Part shown: piece after piece, positions 1 to 11,700 of the stretch
Layout of the letters: each line of letters opens with the position of its first letter
How positions within the stretch are numbered: the first letter of the stretch is position 1
NCBI GenBank assembly: GCA_012656075.1
Contig: JAAKBF010000244.1
Coordinates: forward strand, 372,001 to 436,000
Length of the DNA: 64,000 bases
Direction: 5' to 3'
Origin: Phytophthora hibernalis
Lineage: Eukaryota; Oomycota; Peronosporomycetes; Peronosporales; Peronosporaceae
Made by a program: the position numbers and the translations under genes
The notes under the pieces: generated by a model
Database searches by the model: none
Told to the model about the DNA's origin: nothing
What the model saw: only the letters and a program-made list of their open reading frames with translations

Positions 1-144
1 CCGGAATAACCAGTCGCAACAGAACATCTCGATCTTCGCCTGGCTTCGCCCGGGGGACAGTAGAAGAGCAGATCGTCGCCGTCCGTTTCATAGTCTAGCT
101 AGGTTACTGTATAACCGAGCCTCTCTTGAGTGAGCTCAGCCACG

Positions 145-939
145 TCACCTGCCAGGTACTTCTTCATCTTGAGCTTTCCGGACCCTCTCGATCCTGAGAT
201 CCCGAACAAACTCTTCCTGCAGTACTCTCGAGGTTGATCTAGACCTAGCGCCCGATCGTGTAGCGACCGGGGAGATCCTGACTACCGACTCCTCCGCCTG
301 GACCGCCAGGATTTCGTCCAGCCGATTTAGGATCACCAGGTCCTGATAATCCTCTTCGTCCACAATGATCCCAGAATGTCGCTGTAAGGCCGCACCTGCC
401 CGGCTATCCGCACTCCCATTCCAATCTCGCTTAACATGTAACAGCTCATGGTTCGACCATCCTCGAAGTCGATCTAAGGCCTTCTGTTTCAGCAGCGTTA
501 GCCCCGGGGCCTTGCAATCGATCTCGCCCCGTACTTGCCGGATTACTAGGTTGGAATCACCGCAGATCACTAGCCGCCTCTGGTCAACGTCCTCCAAGAG
601 ATCGAAACATAACAGCAGGCCGTTGTACTCCGCCTCATTCACGGTAAGGCCTTCGGCGTATCCCGATCGAGCGCTGAGAACCGTCCTTCCTGGTAACTTC
701 CATAGGATCGCGCTGTATGCGCCCCCGCCGCGCTTGACCCGTGCCGATCCGTCGAGGCTAACAACGTACCGTTCTTCATCTGCTTTTACAGTGGGTACAG
801 GAATTTGGATCTGTCGTCTAGGCTCCTTTTTGGGCGCGATAGCAATCAGCGCTTCGTCCACCTCGGATCGGGGAGTAATACTAGCGGCCATCGCCACCAA
901 AATCTCGTCCTCTCCCTTGACACATTTCATGATTTCCAA
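145..939 (-). CDS. G1 RNase H domain (pol fragment)
   Basis: A 264-residue open frame with an RNase H fold (RVT_3 type) that would degrade the RNA strand during reverse transcription. Visible motifs are SLDGSARVKRGGGAYSAIL (first catalytic Asp, near residue 63), NEAEYNGLLL (Glu), CGDSNLVIRQ (second Asp) and HVKRDWNGSADSRAG near the end. The usual final motif is N-x-x-AD-x-LA; here the residues after AD differ, so the end may be slightly degenerate. It is the segment of the G1 polyprotein before integrase. The start Met is probably internal to the polyprotein and not a true start. Confidence 0.8.
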   Translation of the reverse strand: MEIMKCVKGEDEILVAMAASITPRSEVDEALIAIAPKKEPRRQIQIPVPTVKADEERYVVSLDGSARVKRGGGAYSAILWKLPGRTVLSARSGYAEGLTVNEAEYNGLLLCFDLLEDVDQRRLVICGDSNLVIRQVRGEIDCKAPGLTLLKQKALDRLRGWSNHELLHVKRDWNGSADSRAGAALQRHSGIIVDEEDYQDLVILNRLDEILAVQAEESVVRISPVATRSGARSRSTSRVLQEEFVRDLRIERVRKAQDEEVPGR

Positions 940-1042
940 TGTCCATGGGGACAGGAGAGCAGCCCACTACCCCAAACGTCCTTGGAGACCAGGGGACCTG
1001 AACAGCCAAGCTAACGTGGAATGTCGCGTCAGGATGCGGATC

Positions 1043-2921
1043 TCACGTCCCACCAACAGATTGTAGTTTAGATCTAGGATCCGCAGCAGAGCTAGCACTT
1101 CCTTTTCCACCACATTGTAGTTCAGCTCGTTGGATTTCAATGTTCGACTGGCAAAGGTGACTGGGTGGTACACTCTGCATCAGAGCTGCCGAGATCGCCC
1201 AATCGCTAGCAAAGACGACTATGACAGGGAGGAGGCCCGGATCGAAATGTCGCAGTATCGGAGTAACAGCAATCTTGCCCTTCAGTGCTTCGAACGACTT
1301 GTAGGCTCTGATCCATCTCTCATCAGCGACGTCGAGACTGGGGTCTGGTGGGATCGTCACAAGGGCATCTGATGACTCCGGGCCGACGGACAGTCCCCGC
1401 TCTAGGATCCGGCGGAGGTCTGAGCGGCCCTATAACTCAGCGAATTCTACTTCTCGCAGCTCGTACAAGACGGCGGCATAGATCGCGTAGTCTTCGATGA
1501 AACGACTATAGTTGTTCAAGCTGCCCAAGAACGACTGCATAGATCTGAGCGATCCTGGGAAAGGTATATCGGTTAGCGCCTTCAGATCTTTGGGATGGGC
1601 TTCAATACCTCTATTTGACACTTGGTGCCCCAAGTAATCCACTTTACGTAATCCCCAGAAGCTTTTCAAAAGATTCCATTTGTCGCATGCATTCATCAGA
1701 TTTTCCACGCAGCTACACATCTTGTCCCATGATCCGGAAGTCACCAGGATATCGTCTATATAAGATCGCCGTCCCGACCCGGATCTTCCGGTTCTCCGAC
1801 CTCGAACAGATCCGTAATCGAATCCAATTGATCTGCCTGCGAAATCCGCGTGAAGCCGTTTAGCGCGTTATCTATTAGACGTTGATAGATTTGGGGAGCG
1901 TTTTTCAAGCCAAATGGCATCCGATTCCATTCGAACAGTCCAAACGGGGTGATGAACGCAGAAATCGCACGAGCCCGGTCCGTCATCGTCACCACCCAAA
2001 GTCCGCTCGCCATGTCCAACGAGCAATTCCACAACACTTTATCGAGATCTTCCAGCAGATCGTTAATCAGGGGCATCGGGTAGATATTAAGCCGAGTGAG
2101 TCAATTCACCAGTCGATAGTCAATACACAGACGTATATCGACCCCGTTTTCTTGATGATCACTACGATTGGCGATACCCACGGCGACGTCGAGTGTTGGA
2201 TCATCTTTTCCGCCAAGAGCCCTTTGATCAGGTCGGACACCTTCTCACGGAACTGCGGTGCTATCTTTTCAAAAGATTCCATTTGTCGCATGCATTCATC
2301 AGATTTTCCACGCAGCTACACATCTTGTCCCATGATCCGGAAGTCACCAGGATATCGTCTATATAAGATCGCCGTCCCGACCCGGATCTTCCGGTTCTCC
2401 GACCTCGAACAGATCCGTAATCGAATCCAATTGATCTGCCTGCGAAATCCGCGTGAAGCCGTTTAGCGCGTTATCTATTAGACGTTGATAGATTTGGGGA
2501 GCGTTTTTCAAGCCAAATGGCATCCGATTCCATTCGAACAGTCCAAACGGGGTGATGAACGCAGAAATCGCACGAGCCCGGTCCGTCATCGTCACCACCC
2601 AAAGTCCGCTCGCCATGTCCAACGAGCAATTCCACAACACTTTATCGAGATCTTCCAGCAGATCGTTAATCAGGGGCATCGGGTAGATATAAGCCGAGTG
2701 AGTCAATTCACCAGTCGATAGTCAATACACAGACGTATATCGACCCCATTTTTCTTGATGATCACTACGATTGGCGATACCCACGGCGACGTCGAGTGTT
2801 GGATCATCTTTTCCGCCAAGAGCCCTTTGATCAGGTCGGACACTTTCTCACGGAACTGCGGTGCTATCTTACGGACCCTTTGTGCGATGGGTCTTGCATC
2901 GCCCACATCAATGTCACACAC
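1043..2921 (-). pseudogene. G1 reverse transcriptase, duplicated and frameshifted
   Basis: Pieces of one RT domain in several frames. The N-terminal part has SPWVSPIVVIIKKNGVDIRL and CIDYRLVN (2921-2703). The palm has NCSLDMASGLW and FGLFEWNRMPFGLKNAPQIY, present twice (2706-2359 and 2076-1756). The catalytic YIDD box is encoded at about 1750-1765, in a different frame from the upstream palm ORF. The thumb/connection region (1744-1430) has DYLGHQVSNRGIEAHPKDL and FLGSLNNYSRFI, followed by an RNase H-like segment with HFDPGLLPVIVVFASDWAIS (1360-1043). Two palm copies and at least three frame changes mean it cannot give a working RT. Confidence 0.85.
1662..2867. repeat. 603-bp tandem duplication inside the G1 RT gene
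   Basis: The segment from about 1662 to 2264 recurs head-to-tail from about 2265 to 2867. Both copies begin CTTTTCAAAAGATTCC and end CGGAACTGCGGTGCTATC. They are nearly identical: copy 1 has one extra T in GATATTAAGCC (about 2087) and one T fewer in the run near 2147, so the offset is 603 at both ends. The extra T shifts the frame of copy 1. Confidence 0.9.
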
Positions 2922-2962
2922 AACACCCCGAGCGGCAGGTGGTAACGCGTTACCCTTGCCAA

Positions 2963-4802
2963 TCAGGAGATGTCGCCTCCGCCAGATAATCTGCGCAAGC
3001 GATCAATCTCTTCTGAAGTATTATGCTTGAGATCACCCACTTGAATATTTTCGAGAGTCACATCGTCTGTCGTGGCTGAGATCTCCGGCAACACCGCCAA
3101 TTCACCTTCTACATCTTCCGCCGAGAGATCGCCTGCCTCATGGTAATGGGTTTCGACCAGCTGGGGTGGATCTGGTTCGGGATCTGCTTTCCCCATCGGA
3201 ACCGGTCGGTCTCGGTCGGGATCTTCTCTTTGTCTCTGGTCGGCCTCTGATATCTTCGTTGCGGACCGTTTATCGAGTCTCTTCTTCATCATGGCTCGGC
3301 TCTCGATTTCCAGTTCGAGTTGGTGCTCCTGATCCAGATCTGAGTCGGGTACCGGCTCGGTAGAGTGGGCATCTACTTGATCCGGGTCTTCCACCTCAGG
3401 GTCTACCCCGGGCATCCTCCCGTTACCGTAATCTTCGTTTCCTGCGATAGCCCGGAAACTGGGTCTAGATTAGATACCAGTTGGGCTTCCTTGATCTCTT
3501 CCAACACCAACGCCCCATTCTCGCCCGATCTAGCGCTTTCACTTCCTTCTACAGTGATCTCTATCGCCGCTTGTCGTGCCGGTATCTCCGGATCCGTGTC
3601 TTCGGCGGCGGAGTTCCTTGGGTCACAGATGACGCGGGCGACTTGGCCTCGTCGAAGTATGACACGAGGTGTTGGGTATGCTGGCCGTTCTACCGGGTCC
3701 GGGATCAAGCTCCGCCTGGTCCACTTCCACGGGGTCCGCTTCTACCGTAGCTTCGAGGGCTAGGTTCTGCCACTCCATGTAACGACGAGATCCTACCGAG
3801 ACGAAACCTGGCATACGAGGAATCCGATCCCGGGCCAGCCACATGCCGAGCTTCTCGTCACCCTGCAAGATCAGCTCCTTGTCGCTAATATTAGTGACTT
3901 GAAGATATCGTGTCTTGCCGGGACCCTTCACCACCGTGGGCACCCAGCGATCTCCTCGCGTGACCCACAATTTCTCCTGCTCGGATAGCCGTAACCGCCT
4001 GGGTAGCTCTACTGCCTCGCCCACCCCGATCGTCGTATACTGGTCGACCTGGAGCAGTTTTGCCTTGTCATTATACGCCTGCCGGCGTCCGCTAAGTTGG
4101 ATTTGTACTTCGTCTGGCAGACAAATTGATCCGTCGGCTAGAGCTAAACGGACCCCAGCTGGAACCATGAAGTCCATGCCCAAAATGGCTTGTTGTCCGG
4201 AGAGATCGCCCACCCAGATATCAAAAAGACACGAACATCCCTGCTAGAGTAATTTTGATTCGTGTCCTCCCTTCCGTGGTATACACGTTGTCGCCAATCC
4301 CAACATATTCTTGACTCTGACTCCTGTCGATATAGCACCCCACCTTACGAGCAAAGGTGGTGTTCACAATGGACACTTCGGCACCAATATCTAAGAGTAA
4401 GATCGCCTGCTCATTGTTGATCTTGCCGGCTAGCTTGGCCTGTCTGAACCATTTTCCTGGAGCGTGATGTTTCCGATATCCTCGGGATTCTCCTGGGAGG
4501 AGATCCATTGAAGGTCTATCGCCTGATCGGCGGAGTTCATTGATCTTAGGCCGACTAGAATTCGGGATCACAGTAGCTGCTTCCTCTTCCGTCGGCTTAA
4601 ACCATTCTTTCCGTTCACGCTGTTCCGAATAGCCGCGTAGTTCTCCCGTCTGTAGATCTAACGCCATCTGGACTTCTGATCGGCTGAATTCGTCCGGATG
4701 CAAATCCGCAGTCGTATTGACAACTCGTTTCTCGTGTAGACCATGTATAGTACCGTATAGATCGAGTTGCTGAATAGTTTGATCTACCGATAGCTTGTTC
4801 AC
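2963..4802 (-). pseudogene. G1 protease and protease-RT linker
   Basis: The retroviral-type aspartic protease region of G1. The ORF at 4802-4221 has AILLLDIGAEVSIVNTTFAR; the active-site triplet reads D-I-G instead of D-T/S-G. The frame then shifts, and 4213-3623 carries the C-terminal hallmark AILGMDFMVPAGVRLALADG and a long tail. An acidic linker (3708-2963, another frame) leads to RT. The D-I-G change and the frame breaks argue against activity. The family role is cleavage of Gag-Pol. Confidence 0.75.
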
Positions 4803-4869
4803 AAATGCATAAACGCAGTACCTAGAACGCTCGGCTCGTATCGGTTTCCAAGCCGACGAGCGTCCTAGT

Positions 4870-7246
4870 TTAACATCCTCTCAGCCGTTTCTGGCAACAT
4901 CCCGGAGTGCTTGGTCGGGTTGTTGCATTGGCGGATCTGATTGTAGAACTCCTCCATCGGGCACTTACCCACGTCATGAAGCTCGCCACATCCGCGGCAT
5001 ACGAACAGACAGTGGTCCGCAGGATGTCCTCGTTTACCACACTTCTGGAAAATGAGACGCTTCCAACATCCAAGGTCAGTGTGTTTGCGAGATCCGCAAT
5101 GTGAGCAACGGTTGCGATCTTGTCCATCATATCTGCCTTGAGATCTGGGATCAGATGCCGGTTGTTCGGGGAAGTCCGAGTGGGACGAGATTGTTCCTGC
5201 TTTTGCATATCGGCCGGAAACTCCCGCGGCTTCTCTTCAGCGGATGCCAGATAGACCCTGCGTAGATCTCCTTCGGCTTCTGATCCGTCAGATCCGGAGT
5301 CGGATCCAGAATCGGGGCTCGGGATCTGGATCGTGCGTACGGCTCGCTTGGGTGGGGCCGTCGTCGTAGCGGTTGGCCCCTTCTGTCGGAATTTTGACCC
5401 GAATGCCGACCGCTTCTGTCTGTTTTTCGCCCTTTCCCTCGTGTGAAGCACTTCTTCCGAAGTGTCAGCGTCCGTCAGCCGTAGCAGCGTCAGTTGATCC
5501 GCCAGATCATAATCACCTAAAGTTTCGATGAAATTATCCACATGTTCACGGCGGTCTTTCGGCTCTCCGTCCTTGATCTTGAGTCGCGTACGCAGAGCGG
5601 CGACGTTCAAACGGTGGAGGTACTCTAACGGCGACTCGTCGGACCGCTTGCGGGCATGATAATATTGCCACGCGACCGATACTCCCAATCCGCAATATTG
5701 TACCTGGAAACTGCGTAGTAGATTGCTCCACTTGTTTCGTCTCGTTCGGATCAGCTGGCGGTACCTGTGCTTAGCCGGTCCGGTCAATAGGTCAGCGAAG
5801 GTCAAACACGTTTCTCCATCTGATGCTTGGTCTCGTAGGAACGCCGACTTGACTTTGCTGATCCAGGATCGCGTGCGGTCTTCGTCTTGATCTTTACCGG
5901 CGAACTCTTTCAAGTCTGAAATCGCCGAGATCCGGACTCTTTGGATCATGGACGACCAGGTGGCGCCAGTTGACGTAGTGGCCACCACGGCTCGGCCTGA
6001 GCTAGGGGTTTCGAGATCGTCAGGATCATACTCCCACTGCGAAGGGTGGTGATCTGGTGATCCGACCGACTCCATGTCGACGTCTTGCGCACCGATGTAC
6101 TTGGACTCGGGGGTTGGGTCTGGATGTGACCGCTTGCTGCTCCTTAAGAAAACGGCTCATCGCGGCTTAAAAGTACGTTTCCAGTTTACCTGTCGATGCG
6201 TTAGTTGTGACCGTAGCCGGGATAGGAGCCGGGGCATCGTCGGCTTCTTGAGCTGATCCAGCATCGATTTAGGGGCTGTTGGCATCATTACCCATGTGGT
6301 GTCGTCGACATCTCAGGCCCCTCTGGTTGACCTGCCGACTTCTGACCCAATGTCCTCACGTGAGATCTGAGCATCGCTGCTCCCGACGGACGTAACGACA
6401 GATCTCTCGGAGCTGTTCGAATCTGGTTCCGAGGTTGCTGATGCGTAATTTGAGGATCCAGTCTGGCATTCCGTAGCACTGACTTGGGGAAACGGTTCTC
6501 AATCTTGGATCTGGGAATTTTCTCCCACCAAGAGTCTTAACCACTCGAACAGGCTTCGTGTCGCGAAGTGGATAGTGGCCAGGTCTAGATCGAATAGATC
6601 GTTCGCCTCGAACACTCCGGCCACCAATCCCGCCTCGTCCAGCAGTCGGAATTGCTCTTTCACTGCGTCCAACTTGTTGGCGAAGACTCGGGGAACCGAC
6701 ACCGGTCCTTTAAGAGTTCCTACCTGCTTCAGATTCAGGATCTTCATCATCGGATCTCGAAGTAGGAACTCGTCCAAGTTCTTCCGATGATACATATACT
6801 CCAGTGATCCTTCTTTCCAGAGTAACACCGATTCACCACGATCTTCGGTCTCTGACTCTGGCGCCTTCAATTTCTTCCGCGCAGCTTTGTTCTTCTTCTT
6901 CTTCGTGGTGGATCTTGGCACTGGTGGGTTTGCGAATGAATATGGTTCAGGCTTAACCTTTACCTTATCACTCTGCAGATCTCGATTCGCATCGAGATCT
7001 GCGGGGGTCCCAAGGAGATAGAGGTTTCTCTTCTAGATCCTGGTCTGGGTCTACCTCTTCTTGTCTGTCGACAGAGCTCCTCCCAGGACTCTGTCGATCT
7101 GCGGATCCTGTTTCATTCAGCGGCGTCGTCATCGATCCGATCTCTGATGACGCTTGTTCCCCTGGTTCTTTCTTCACTTGCACATCCTCTTCTGCGAACT
7201 CACGGTGAAATCCGGAGTCGCCAAGAGATCCGGGCACGCGCACCAT
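4870..7246 (-). pseudogene. G1 gag polyprotein, broken
   Basis: The retrotransposon capsid gene. The best frame (6075-4870, 401 residues) has a typical gag core with GPAKHRYRQLIRTRRNKW, LLRSFQVQYCG and SPLEYLHRLNVAALR, and a basic Ser-rich tail. The zinc-knuckle-like stretch CRGCGELHDVGKCPMEEF (about 5020-4950) lies in a different frame from that ORF, so a frameshift separates capsid and nucleocapsid. Upstream ORFs at 6921-6499 (Lys-rich start MPRSTTKKKKNKAARKK) and 7246-6968 (acidic) look like the N-terminal part of the same protein in shifted frames. Their function is not recognised. Confidence 0.7.
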
Positions 7247-7299
7247 TGTGGTATAGCGGGATCCGTCAAAATCTGGTTAAGACAGGATCCAACTTCCCA

Positions 7300-7317
7300 A
7301 CAGCGCCCGAACACCAA
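7300..7317 (-). other. G1 primer binding site candidate
   Basis: On the minus strand TGGTGTTCGGGCGCTGTT begins with TGG and is complementary to a tRNA-like 3' end (…CCCGAACACCA). It lies between the gag leader and the presumed 5' LTR, where a tRNA primer site belongs. The tRNA is not identified. Confidence 0.45.
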
Positions 7318-8284
7318 CTAACGGAGGGGTACCCCGATCCGCGATTTGCTGAACTTCTCACCTTGTGTACCCGTTGGTGGGCTGGATCTGCTCTCTTAGC
7401 ACTCCGAAGAGATGTAGCGGTGTGACTCTTGAACGTCCTGGCGGGACGCGGGGATGGAGCAGCGCGGAAGTCTTCGCTCTGCTGCCGGTTAGGGATCCAG
7501 ATCCCAAGCGATAAAGTCGAGCTTGGATCTGGCGGCCGGGACTTGATCCGGGGCCGGTTGGTTGCCTTTGGGGTGTGGTTGGTTCCTTCCTTTGCGATAC
7601 TTGCCGCTTCCTATAGCGGGGATTCTGGAGTCGAGAGACTGAGGATCCTCGAGCCAAGTAATAACTCCGTCGGATCCGATATCAACACTTGAAGGTCCAG
7701 ACTTACACAAACAACCAGTTCCGCTACTTGTAGACTTGCCGTCACCTTGTAGGGCCAATGTAGTTCCCGTTGGAAGATGGAGGCGAAGCACTTGTGCACT
7801 TGATGGCAAATTCAGTTCTGATTTACGGTTAAGTCCTATCTCGTCTTCTACCGTACCCTATGTATCCACCAGTGCTGCGGATGACCGGCTCTATACCTCT
7901 TCTATAACCTCCCCATCTCTGTAATCTTTGCTCGCGGTCGATCCCCGGATACATCTGGCGTAATCACCTGATCGCGCTATAGACATGATCTGAGATCAGA
8001 GATCCGGATCTGTCGATCTTGGATCCGGGTCCCGAATAGATCTGTCCCGTATCTTGGTTCTCGCCCCTTGGTCCGGACACGCGTCTGGCTTCTCCGCTGG
8101 CGCGTCATGTCCACGTTCAAGTATGTCAAGTGTGTCACCCCCCTCGTGCCGCTTAGAGCACGCCATCCGTTTTACCATGTCATCAGGTCCAGATCCATCA
8201 CTCAGTCATATTCCCGGAACTGCGACCTCTTGTCTCAGACAATCTCGTCGGGGCGTCCCATTTTTGAAAACGCGCATCACCACA
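7318..8284 (-). repeat. Putative G1 5' LTR and leader
   Basis: The stretch between the primer-site candidate and the start of G3 LTR sequence. By position it should hold the G1 5' LTR. The second LTR copy is outside the window, so the boundaries cannot be checked and no clear TG…CA ends were found. Short ORFs here (such as 8178-7996 minus, rich in D, R and P) have no recognisable domain. Confidence 0.35.
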
Positions 8285-8715
8285 GTCTTATATCGGCCCT
8301 TTACAAATATCTAATGAAATGAAGTCGTTACGGATCTCCCTGTGACTCTTCGCTCAGCTCCGTCCCTCGGTGTCGAGCTGTCTACCTACCTCTCAGCGAC
8401 TATTCGTCCAGATCCTGATTTATCCCCAGTTGGTATATCTTTCTTGAGGCATACTCTTGCCAAGTCGACTTTCGCCCAGTCCAACTATCGCCGAGTCGAA
8501 AATCGCCAAGTCCGTCCATCGCTGAATCTGTCCTTCGCTGAGTCCAGCTAAGTGGGGTTCCCGTTTAAATCCATTCCCAGTTGAGTGCGATGTGTCCATT
8601 CGGCGGTGTACCCACTTGAAGGTGTACCTTCTTGATCCTCTTGAGTGCGATGTACCCACTGGTCTAGTTTAGGTACTCCTAGTGTAGGGTCACCCAAAAT
8701 CTGGATTTCCCTACA
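8285..8715 (-). repeat. G3 3' LTR, truncated
   Basis: Matches 14370-14705 in the same orientation (shared CTAATGAAATG, GACTCTTCGCTCAGCTC, CTGATTTATCCCCAGTTG and TCCAGCTAAGTG) and is the reverse of 35299-35640. On the minus strand the LTR begins TGTAGGGAAATCCAG, preceded by the G-rich polypurine-tract-like GGGGAAGTTGTGG. About 200 bp present at 14090-14340 are missing at its left end, where it abuts G1. Unlike the arm copies, its TGTAGGG end is contiguous with the rest of the LTR. Confidence 0.75.
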
Positions 8716-8721
8716 CCACAA

Positions 8722-11700
8722 CTTCCCCGGGCGTGATACGAGCTAGGCCGGTAAGTGTCTCGACCATCACTCCGCTCTCCAACTTTCCTTCAGTTGGAAA
8801 TCTCGTCGAGTCAAGTGCTGTCAGCCCGTCGAGGACGCCACCGCTTTCTTCGCTGACCAGGTACGTTTCCCGCGCTTGGCATGTTCCTTGTTCTGACCTA
8901 ACCCGCCGCGTGTGTGCGCTTGGCAGCCCGTAGCGCCCTTACAGCTGCCGCCGCCTCGTCGAGTCGTTTCTTCTCAGCGAGCTTAGTTGCTCTTCAAGTG
9001 TCGTCGTCTTCGGGCACTGCTGTAGAGGCGCTGTTCACGCGTCGTTGGACATTGACGGCCCGGTTTCGTCGCTCAGACCCGCTGATCGACTCGTCGATGG
9101 ATTCTCAGGGTTCCGTCGGCTTGACGAGCACGCTGGGTTCGCCGAAATCTTCCGTCACTGGGTCCGGCCAAGCTCCGACGCCCACTGCTGAGTCCGCACA
9201 GGGTCTTCAGCAGGCTGATACTTCGGATCGGTTGGGATCGCTGGACTCATCAGGGAAATCGCTGGTAGCTCAGCTACCTTAGCTGAGTCAGAGGGTGACT
9301 CGACGAATCTCGCGGCAGGCGATTTCGCTGGCCTCGCTGGGATTCGTCGAGCTCTCGCTCAGTAGGAGGAAGAGCAGAGACAGCGTGACGCTTCTCTCGC
9401 TTAGATGGTCTCGTTCCTGCAGACCAACTCTCCTCCTCCCACCGACTCATCAACTCGCCAGGCTATCCTAGGGGCAACATCGTCAGCTTCTATCCTGGCA
9501 GCGCTGCAACGTGATGGTGTACCACTTCCGGATGTGTCTGCTGAGGTCGCCGGTCTTCGGACCAAGCTGGCAAAGTCTCAGCGAGTGGTTTCTGCTTGTT
9601 ACAAACGAATGGAGTCGGCGATCTCTGAGTCGGCATCTTTGCGCCACAAGCTGGGCACCGTCACCAAAGAGTTGGAGGTTTATCGCTCGGGTTCATTGCG
9701 CATGACGGAGCTAGCGGAGTCGTTCGACAAGACGATCGCTCAGCTCAAAGCGGAATATCAAGCCATCCTCGTTCAGCAGAGCGAACGGACTCACGCTGCT
9801 GAGGCGACCATCCAGAAGCTCCAAGCCGAGCTAGAGAATCGCGACCGGACTTGTGCAAGTCTTGGTCAGAAGATCATCGAGATCAAGGCGGAGCACACCG
9901 TTCATCGCGGGGTGGCCACTACGTATTATCGCCGGCTCGCAACAGGCCACAATCCAGCCTTGTTTATACGGTGACCACGCTCTCCGAGAAGCTCGCCGAA
10001 CGATAGAGTCGTTGCAGGGTACGATTCTGCGGCAGAAGCGTATTATCGCCCACCGTAATCGTTACCCAGTTTATGACCCGCACTTGGCCGTCTCTGCTCT
10101 TGGTGGCGTGGATATCCCGGGGTTGAATCCCAGGGACCTCCAAATTAATGCCCGCCTATGTCGGCTCCCCGCTGAGCGCTTCCCCGAGTCGCTTGAGCTA
10201 CGCGCCGGCCCTGCGAGGTTACCCTCTCGCTTTGCTCAGCGAGCTCGTCGAGCGGATTATCTTCGGGCCCAGCTATTTCGGCTCGGCGAGCTCGGCTAAT
10301 GGTACCTCGGCAAGGGCAGCGTTGGTAGTTTCTCCGTCTTTCTCCACGGTGTCATATGGATCTTCGCCAAACTCTTCGCGCCACAAAAGGTCCAAATCTG
10401 CTTCACGTCGCCGGAGACACCGTTCGGTCTCTCAGCTAAGGAGCGCGCCACTGAAGACACTGACTCCGGCCGAGCTCCTCAGTCGGTATTCCAACCCAGC
10501 GAATCCGTCTGCGGTCGGCCCCGGCGGAGTAGGTCTAAGAGCGTTTCTCGCGGCGAGTTTGAGCGTCCGTGCCTGGCGAGGAGGGTTTCGATTCATCGAC
10601 GACTTTGCTCCGGGCAGACGTGGACGCAGAGCGTGCGTCTTCGCTGCCTATTCCAGGGCGGCGTCGTCTCCGCTCTCCGGCGGCAGGTCTTAGCCGCGCC
10701 AGTTCTAGCGGTTATTACTCTCAGCGACACTCGATGAGGCCTCCTCACGACAAGATTTCGATCGAAGTCGATAAGTCCGAGTTCAAGTGGACGAGTCGGC
10801 CGATCTTGGGTGCGGACTCGTCGAGTTCCGTTGACACGGAATTGGCGAGTTCATCGGCCGTGCTGGCGAGTTTGTCTCTGGTCACGGACTCTTCGCCGAG
10901 TCCAGTATAGGGATCCGTGGCATCCACCGACTCTGACAATGGTCAAGTCGAGTCCGTCTACTTCTGTGGTAACCCTTTCGCTGATTTCCGTCGTTTCAGT
11001 TCCGGCCTCGACCAACCCACAGTGCCTCCTCCTCTTGGCTATTCCCGACGTCGTCCTTCCCGAGAAGCAGCCAAGAATGCTGCTAGCATCATTCAGACTA
11101 TGCTCGCCGAATTAGACGTCCCTGACGAAGATGCTTTAGATAGTTCACATGCGCCGGCTTCGCCGAAGGTGGCCGGGTCGTCCCATCTGGTGACATTGAG
11201 CTCGGCCTCCCGCCGAGTCAAACAAGCGATTCGCTGTTTACTTCCAGCCTTCGCCGGTTGTCTCTCTTGGGACCTCGTCGAGCAGACTGTCTCGTCGAGA
11301 TTTCCTTGTAGATGCCGAGGCTGAAGACAGTTGTTCTTCGTCGACTAGCACCGTGGTCTTCTCGAATCAGGCGCCTCTACGTGTCAAGCTGCAGAGCTAT
11401 GCTGATGCTCGGCGAAACGCTCCGCGTTCCGTCAAGCGAGGGAGTACGCCGGCAAAGCGTTCATCGAAGAAGCGAGCTGCCCCACGTCTTCTCGCCGGGT
11501 CGCCAAGAAGCCCCAGAGCTCATCGATAGTTGATGATTCTGGCCCCAAGTCGTCGAGCCAGCTTGTTCCGGCCTCTCAGAAGCTAAACCCAAGGTCTCGA
11601 AAACAAAGACGACACGGGCAGTTACCTCTGTCGCTAATGCGTCTGCGAGAGGCAAGATGCCGGCTTCTACCAAGCGTTCGACAGGTTCACAGTCATCCAA

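Larger units (their letters stand above)
1..8284 (-). mobile_element. Ty3/Gypsy element G1, 3' truncated by window edge
   Basis: A minus-strand LTR retrotransposon. Read right to left it shows a leader with a primer-binding-site candidate (about 7300), gag (7246-4870), protease (4802-3620), reverse transcriptase (2921-1430), the RT connection/RNase H-like domain (1360-1043) and RNase H (939-145). Integrase should lie left of the window. Every ORF is broken by frameshifts or stops, so this copy is not autonomous. A 603-bp tandem duplication lies in RT. The right edge is placed where sequence matching the G3 LTR begins, because the outer end of G1's own LTR cannot be recognised. Domain order (RT before integrase) marks it as Gypsy rather than Copia. 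Confidence 0.85.

Noticed and set aside
365..1066. 233-codon plus-strand ORF
   Set aside because: It is an antisense shadow of the RNase H coding frame, with low-complexity Ser/Arg composition and no domain.
7996..8178. 60-codon minus ORF as an independent gene
   Set aside because: It lies in the presumed LTR/leader of G1, is of low complexity and has no recognisable domain.
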